DNA from: Pseudobutyrivibrio sp. OR37
GTDB taxonomy: Bacteria > Bacillota > Clostridia > Lachnospirales > Lachnospiraceae
Assembly (NCBI RefSeq): GCF_900113655.1
Contig: NZ_FOQF01000015.1
Span: 1-64,000 of the forward strand
Length of the DNA: 64,000 nt
Direction of reading: 5' to 3'
A program made the translations under genes and the position numbers. Each line of letters begins with the position of its first letter. Position 1 is the first letter of the stretch. The notes under the pieces were generated by a model, which was not told the origin of the DNA, made no database searches, and saw only the letters and a list, made by a program, of their open reading frames with translations. Below, one piece after another: positions 60,471 to 64,000 of this stretch.

Positions 60471-61874
60471 TTAGTTCTTAGCTGTTCTCTTTGATACAAA
60501 GTAAAGAGCAGCTGCAAGTGCCATAATAGCTACACCAAGTACTGTAAAGATTGTTGTACCCATACCACCAGTGAATGGAAGTGGTACAAGAGCATCATCA
60601 TCCATAACTGCTGTAGCAAGCTGTGCATTATCAGCTAATCCTGCTTTCCATGTAGCTGTAGAAATTGTCTGCTTTACCTGATAACCAGTAGGAGCAACAA
60701 CTTCCTTGAAGCTATATGTTGTCTCATTATCAAAACCATGAGCAACAGCAGAACCATCATCAAGTGTTACAACATGTGAAGCGTCCTCAAGCTTCTTAGT
60801 CCAGCCTGTTAATTCATTCTTGTCATTTAATACAGCGTACTCTGTATTATCATTTACCTCTGTACCCTTTAAGATAACAAACTCTGCACCAGCAAGGTTC
60901 TTACCATCACCAGTCTTTGTGATCTTTAAGTCACCAGTGTAAGAATCTACTCTCTTAACTTCATCTTCCTTGTTGTACTTGTGGCCATTCTCTTCTGGAT
61001 AAGCCTCGTTGTTAATCTTAACGTCCTTAGCTGTGACTGTATAAACAAGTGTTACTTCTTTGTTTGCGTCAAGATTGCTTTCCTTTACTAATTCAGAAAG
61101 ATCTACAGTAAATGACTTCTTATCATCTGCTAATGTAACCTTATCTGCTGATAAGTTGTAGTTATCTTTTCCAAGCTTAACTGAAAGTACTAAGTTTCCC
61201 TTATCATCAACATTGTAAACAGCGCCTGTTAATGAATCATGTACCGCAAATCTAAGTCCACCTTCTGCAACTGGCTTGCCAGCTGGTACATAAGGAACTG
61301 TAACCTTTACTGTGTAAGAAATAGTTTTACCAATTTCTACTACCTTGTCATTAGGGCTTGTTAACTCCTTATCTACTTTCTTTGGCTCCTTCTTAGCTTC
61401 TCTGTTGATAACCTGACCAGTCTCAATATCATTGCGGCTTACATAGAATGCCATTGTTGTGTAATTGTATTTCTTCTCAACTCCATCCTTTGTCTGAAGC
61501 TTAACTACATATAAACCAGCCTTTGAAACAGAAAACTCACCTTTTTCTGCCTTAGTAGTAGCTTCAATTGCTGCTAACTTATCACTTCTTGTAATCTCAT
61601 CCAAAGCAGTCTGACCATTTTTGCCAGTAAGCTTATCAATAATTGTCTGAGCATCTTCATTTCCAAATGCTTTTGCATAATCAGGCTTTACAAAATTCCA
61701 ACCTGTACGTGCTGAGGTATCCTCTTCAATAATCTGCTGATAGAAAACATCAGCCTCACTTGCATTGTCAACTTTTACAGTTGCCTTTCCTTCTGCGGCA
61801 AAAGCAGTTACGCTCATTGCCATCATCATTACCATCATTAAAGTAAAGGCAATGACTTTTTTAAGTTTTTTCAT
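60471..61874 (-). CDS. Major pilin, LPFTG-anchored (cluster B)
   Basis: This 467-residue backbone pilin has a signal peptide (IAFTLMMVMMMAMSVTAFAA), a central isopeptide-type domain (VVEIGKTISYTVKVTVPYVP), a Cna_B-type domain with TTYSFKEVVAPTGYQVKQ, then LPFTGGMGTTIFTVLG, a membrane helix and KRTAKN. It parallels the protein at 48687. A hairpin without U tract follows before the sortase gene. Confidence 0.92.
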   Translation of the reverse strand: MKKLKKVIAFTLMMVMMMAMSVTAFAAEGKATVKVDNASEADVFYQQIIEEDTSARTGWNFVKPDYAKAFGNEDAQTIIDKLTGKNGQTALDEITRSDKLAAIEATTKAEKGEFSVSKAGLYVVKLQTKDGVEKKYNYTTMAFYVSRNDIETGQVINREAKKEPKKVDKELTSPNDKVVEIGKTISYTVKVTVPYVPAGKPVAEGGLRFAVHDSLTGAVYNVDDKGNLVLSVKLGKDNYNLSADKVTLADDKKSFTVDLSELVKESNLDANKEVTLVYTVTAKDVKINNEAYPEENGHKYNKEDEVKRVDSYTGDLKITKTGDGKNLAGAEFVILKGTEVNDNTEYAVLNDKNELTGWTKKLEDASHVVTLDDGSAVAHGFDNETTYSFKEVVAPTGYQVKQTISTATWKAGLADNAQLATAVMDDDALVPLPFTGGMGTTIFTVLGVAIMALAAALYFVSKRTAKN

Positions 61875-61898
61875 TTTTTCTCTCCTTTTTATAAATAT

Positions 61899-64000
61899 TT
61901 ATTTTTTCTTGTTTTTATATAACAACAGCGCGCCCACTATCATTAGCAAGACTCCGCCGATTGTATAAAGGTAGGTTCCTCTTCCACCTGTTGCTGGAAG
62001 AGTGTAAGCAACTTTGTTTTCGAAAGCTACTTCGATGGTTGGATTGTTTTTATCAGTTTTGGCTATCTGAGTTTTTCCTTTGCTAACCGTTACCGATTTG
62101 TATTTATCTATTTCAACGATCCACTCTTCATCATTTACGGCATATCCTACAGGAGCTTCTAACTCCTTAAGAATATATTTACCGTCTTCGATTTCTGTAA
62201 CCAAAGTATCCTGTGAAAAGCTTTCGGATGTATACCAACCTACATATCCATCCTCACCGCTGATACCATAAAATGTTTTATCCTTACTTCGTAAACTAAA
62301 CTTGGCACCTGACAAAGTTTTCGTTTTTAATGTGGCGCTCACCTTCTTAAGCTTCCATCCAAAGGTTTGCTTTACTTTATTATGTATTTCTACGTATTTA
62401 TCGCCATTACCACATTCAATATCTGCTGTATTACTTTTAAAAGTCTTGCCATCAGCTTTAATAGAAACTTTAAATTGTTCCAGCTCTACACCGTAGAAGG
62501 CTCCGACCTCTGTTATTCTGTAGGTGCCTATTGGCAAGCCTGTGATAGTTACTGTCTGATCTGCCCAGATATTATAAATACCGTTGCCACATCCAACGCC
62601 ATAAGCTACCCCGTTATACTCACTAGTTAATTCTGCGTTTAATATTTCGGTGTTGCCGATATAAACCTTGCCGTCTCTGTAATCCACAAGCTCTGCCTGC
62701 TTCTTATTCTCATCCGATACCTTTTCAACCTTAATGCTATATAAGGCATCTGGATTATTGTTTTTGCCGTCTACTATTTTCTTAAATGTAAGATTAACTT
62801 TTGGTATAGCTTTGTTTTTAAACTTATAATGCTCATCACCTGTGGCTTCTACTGAAACGCTTTCTATAGTTTTTGGTGATAGTACTAAATCAATACCAGA
62901 CTCATTATATCCAAAATGGTCATTCTTTAATTGGCCTAAACCTGTAGCTACAGTAACAGGACACTCAACCACGCCTGTTGTAAATAAGTTCTTTCCGCTT
63001 AAATCAACATATCCCATCCGAGGATTATCAGTTCCCGTATAATACATAGCCAAATTTTTGAATGGCTCATGATTATCACGGAACTCCGTATTATGTTTAT
63101 AATACTTAGCACCTTCTGGATAGTAAGAATTCTTGTCTATGATTACCAGCTTGTAATCATCTCTTCCTGAATACTTAACATAAAATAAAAGTACAGTGTT
63201 CTCTCCGATAGCCTGATTATCTGCTCGCCATTCATAATCATTATGTTTGAACATTACAACGCTTTTTATGGATGGAACCCATACTTGGTTTTCATAATAA
63301 CCAAGAACCGATACACAATTTTCATTGCCCTTTAAATCGCGGATGCTCTCGATGGTTCTTTGGCCAACTGAATTGTCATCTGAAACTGCGTTAGTCTCAA
63401 TATCAAAATGACTGTATCTAATTCCACCTTCTGACGCAGGTTCAGGAATCAAGTCCTCTTTTTTAATATCTGTTGTCTCTGTATACCACTTTTCTGAAAC
63501 TATCTGCTCATATTCCTCTGGAACTACTTCTTCAACATTCCATGTTATTTTTTTACGAGTGTCATTCTTAAAGAAAACCGGAAGATCATTAATTGTCTTC
63601 TGCCAATTATCATTAGCACTAACAAGCACCTCTGTCATGGCTGATGCTTTATCATCATGACCATTTCCAGCTAAATCCACATACTTAACAATGCCCTCTT
63701 CTGAATAAGAACCACAAACGTTAAATTTTAACTGGGAAGGACGAAGCTGCGTATTATTAACATCATCCCATTCTTTTTGAATTGTAAGACTCTTCTTAAA
63801 CTCTCTTGTAACTGTTTTAGGTACAAAATTAAATCGAATTCTACAATTTGAAGCAGTATTTCCTCTTTCGAAATATACTATTGTCATCAAATGTGGCTTC
63901 GAAGAATTTGCAAATAATTCTCGAGTGGTATCGGAATATATATTCTTTTCGTATTTAACATTTTCAGAATCAACTAGTACGTTACCATTTTGGAAATTGA
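61899..64000 (-). CDS. Large pilus adhesin, LPATG-anchored, 5' end outside the window (cluster B)
   Basis: The frame is open from the window edge at 64000 to the stop at 61899, about 700 codons. The visible part has Cna_B/SpaA-type modules (SLTIQKEWDDVNNTQLRPSQ; IGTYRITEVGAFYGVELEQF; YILKELEAPVGYAVNDEEW), then LPATGGRGTYLYTIGG, a membrane helix and a Lys tail. By comparison with cluster A the missing part should contain the signal peptide and perhaps a vWA domain; no MIDAS motif lies in the visible part. It is followed after 24 bp by the major pilin gene. Confidence 0.9.
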   Translation of the reverse strand, partial: NFQNGNVLVDSENVKYEKNIYSDTTRELFANSSKPHLMTIVYFERGNTASNCRIRFNFVPKTVTREFKKSLTIQKEWDDVNNTQLRPSQLKFNVCGSYSEEGIVKYVDLAGNGHDDKASAMTEVLVSANDNWQKTINDLPVFFKNDTRKKITWNVEEVVPEEYEQIVSEKWYTETTDIKKEDLIPEPASEGGIRYSHFDIETNAVSDDNSVGQRTIESIRDLKGNENCVSVLGYYENQVWVPSIKSVVMFKHNDYEWRADNQAIGENTVLLFYVKYSGRDDYKLVIIDKNSYYPEGAKYYKHNTEFRDNHEPFKNLAMYYTGTDNPRMGYVDLSGKNLFTTGVVECPVTVATGLGQLKNDHFGYNESGIDLVLSPKTIESVSVEATGDEHYKFKNKAIPKVNLTFKKIVDGKNNNPDALYSIKVEKVSDENKKQAELVDYRDGKVYIGNTEILNAELTSEYNGVAYGVGCGNGIYNIWADQTVTITGLPIGTYRITEVGAFYGVELEQFKVSIKADGKTFKSNTADIECGNGDKYVEIHNKVKQTFGWKLKKVSATLKTKTLSGAKFSLRSKDKTFYGISGEDGYVGWYTSESFSQDTLVTEIEDGKYILKELEAPVGYAVNDEEWIVEIDKYKSVTVSKGKTQIAKTDKNNPTIEVAFENKVAYTLPATGGRGTYLYTIGGVLLMIVGALLLYKNKKK

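Overview
The window looks like a chromosome segment of an anaerobic Lachnospiraceae bacterium (Butyrivibrio, Pseudobutyrivibrio or Roseburia type). This rests on AT-rich host genes, pyruvate phosphate dikinase, Lachnospiraceae-style conjugative modules, tet(W), and surface loci of low-GC Gram-positive type. The genus is an inference; there is no rRNA or other marker here. Nearly all host genes lie on the minus strand.

Layout. (1) 1-1490: an IS3-family insertion sequence (orfA/orfB). (2) 1473-1835: a strictly periodic array of short inverted repeats directly upstream of an Abi_2/AbiF-type HEPN protein gene (1955-2959, plus strand). This is the most unusual non-coding structure in the window. 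(3) 3113-24173: remains of an integrative conjugative element (ICE). Reading on the minus strand it has a regulator, a membrane protein, DUF5688, a Cys-rich mini-protein, RepA, ParA, ParB, PcfB, the VirD4 coupling protein, a small cargo (flavodoxin-fold protein, nadE scrap, TfoX-like protein) and maff2. The T4SS genes expected after maff2 are absent; the Abi gene and the IS lie there instead. (4) 3203-14384: a GC-rich mobilizable element of about 11.2 kb nested inside maff2, which it splits in two. It carries a large serine recombinase, TnpW, DnaC-like and RepA proteins, a relaxase with MobC, a sigma-like protein, an HTH protein, a methyltransferase and tet(W) with its leader-peptide attenuator.

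(5) 24304-26943: ppdK. (6) 27141-42972: a complete accessory Sec (SecA2/SecY2) glycoprotein export locus: gtfB, gtfA, secA2, asp3, asp1, secY2, a first Ser-rich repeat protein, asp2, a polytopic membrane protein and a second Ser-rich repeat protein. GtfA/GtfB would start O-glycosylation of the two Ser-rich proteins, Asp1-3 would carry or modify them, and SecA2/SecY2 would export them. (7) 43130-64000: two homologous pilus/fibre clusters in tandem. Each has an adhesin, an LPFTG major pilin, a class C sortase, a non-anchored pilin-like protein, two TasA/CalY-like proteins with SipW-type signal peptides, an NPxTG-anchored protein and a MucBP-like membrane protein. Cluster A ends in a protein that fuses a SipW-type signal peptidase to a class B sortase. 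Its NPxTG and MucBP genes are joined into one open frame. The cluster B adhesin runs off the right edge.

The right half is therefore a surface-assembly island that combines a glycoprotein secretion pathway, sortase-built pili and SipW-processed fibre proteins. The left half is a nest of mobile elements with one probable defence or toxin-antitoxin locus.
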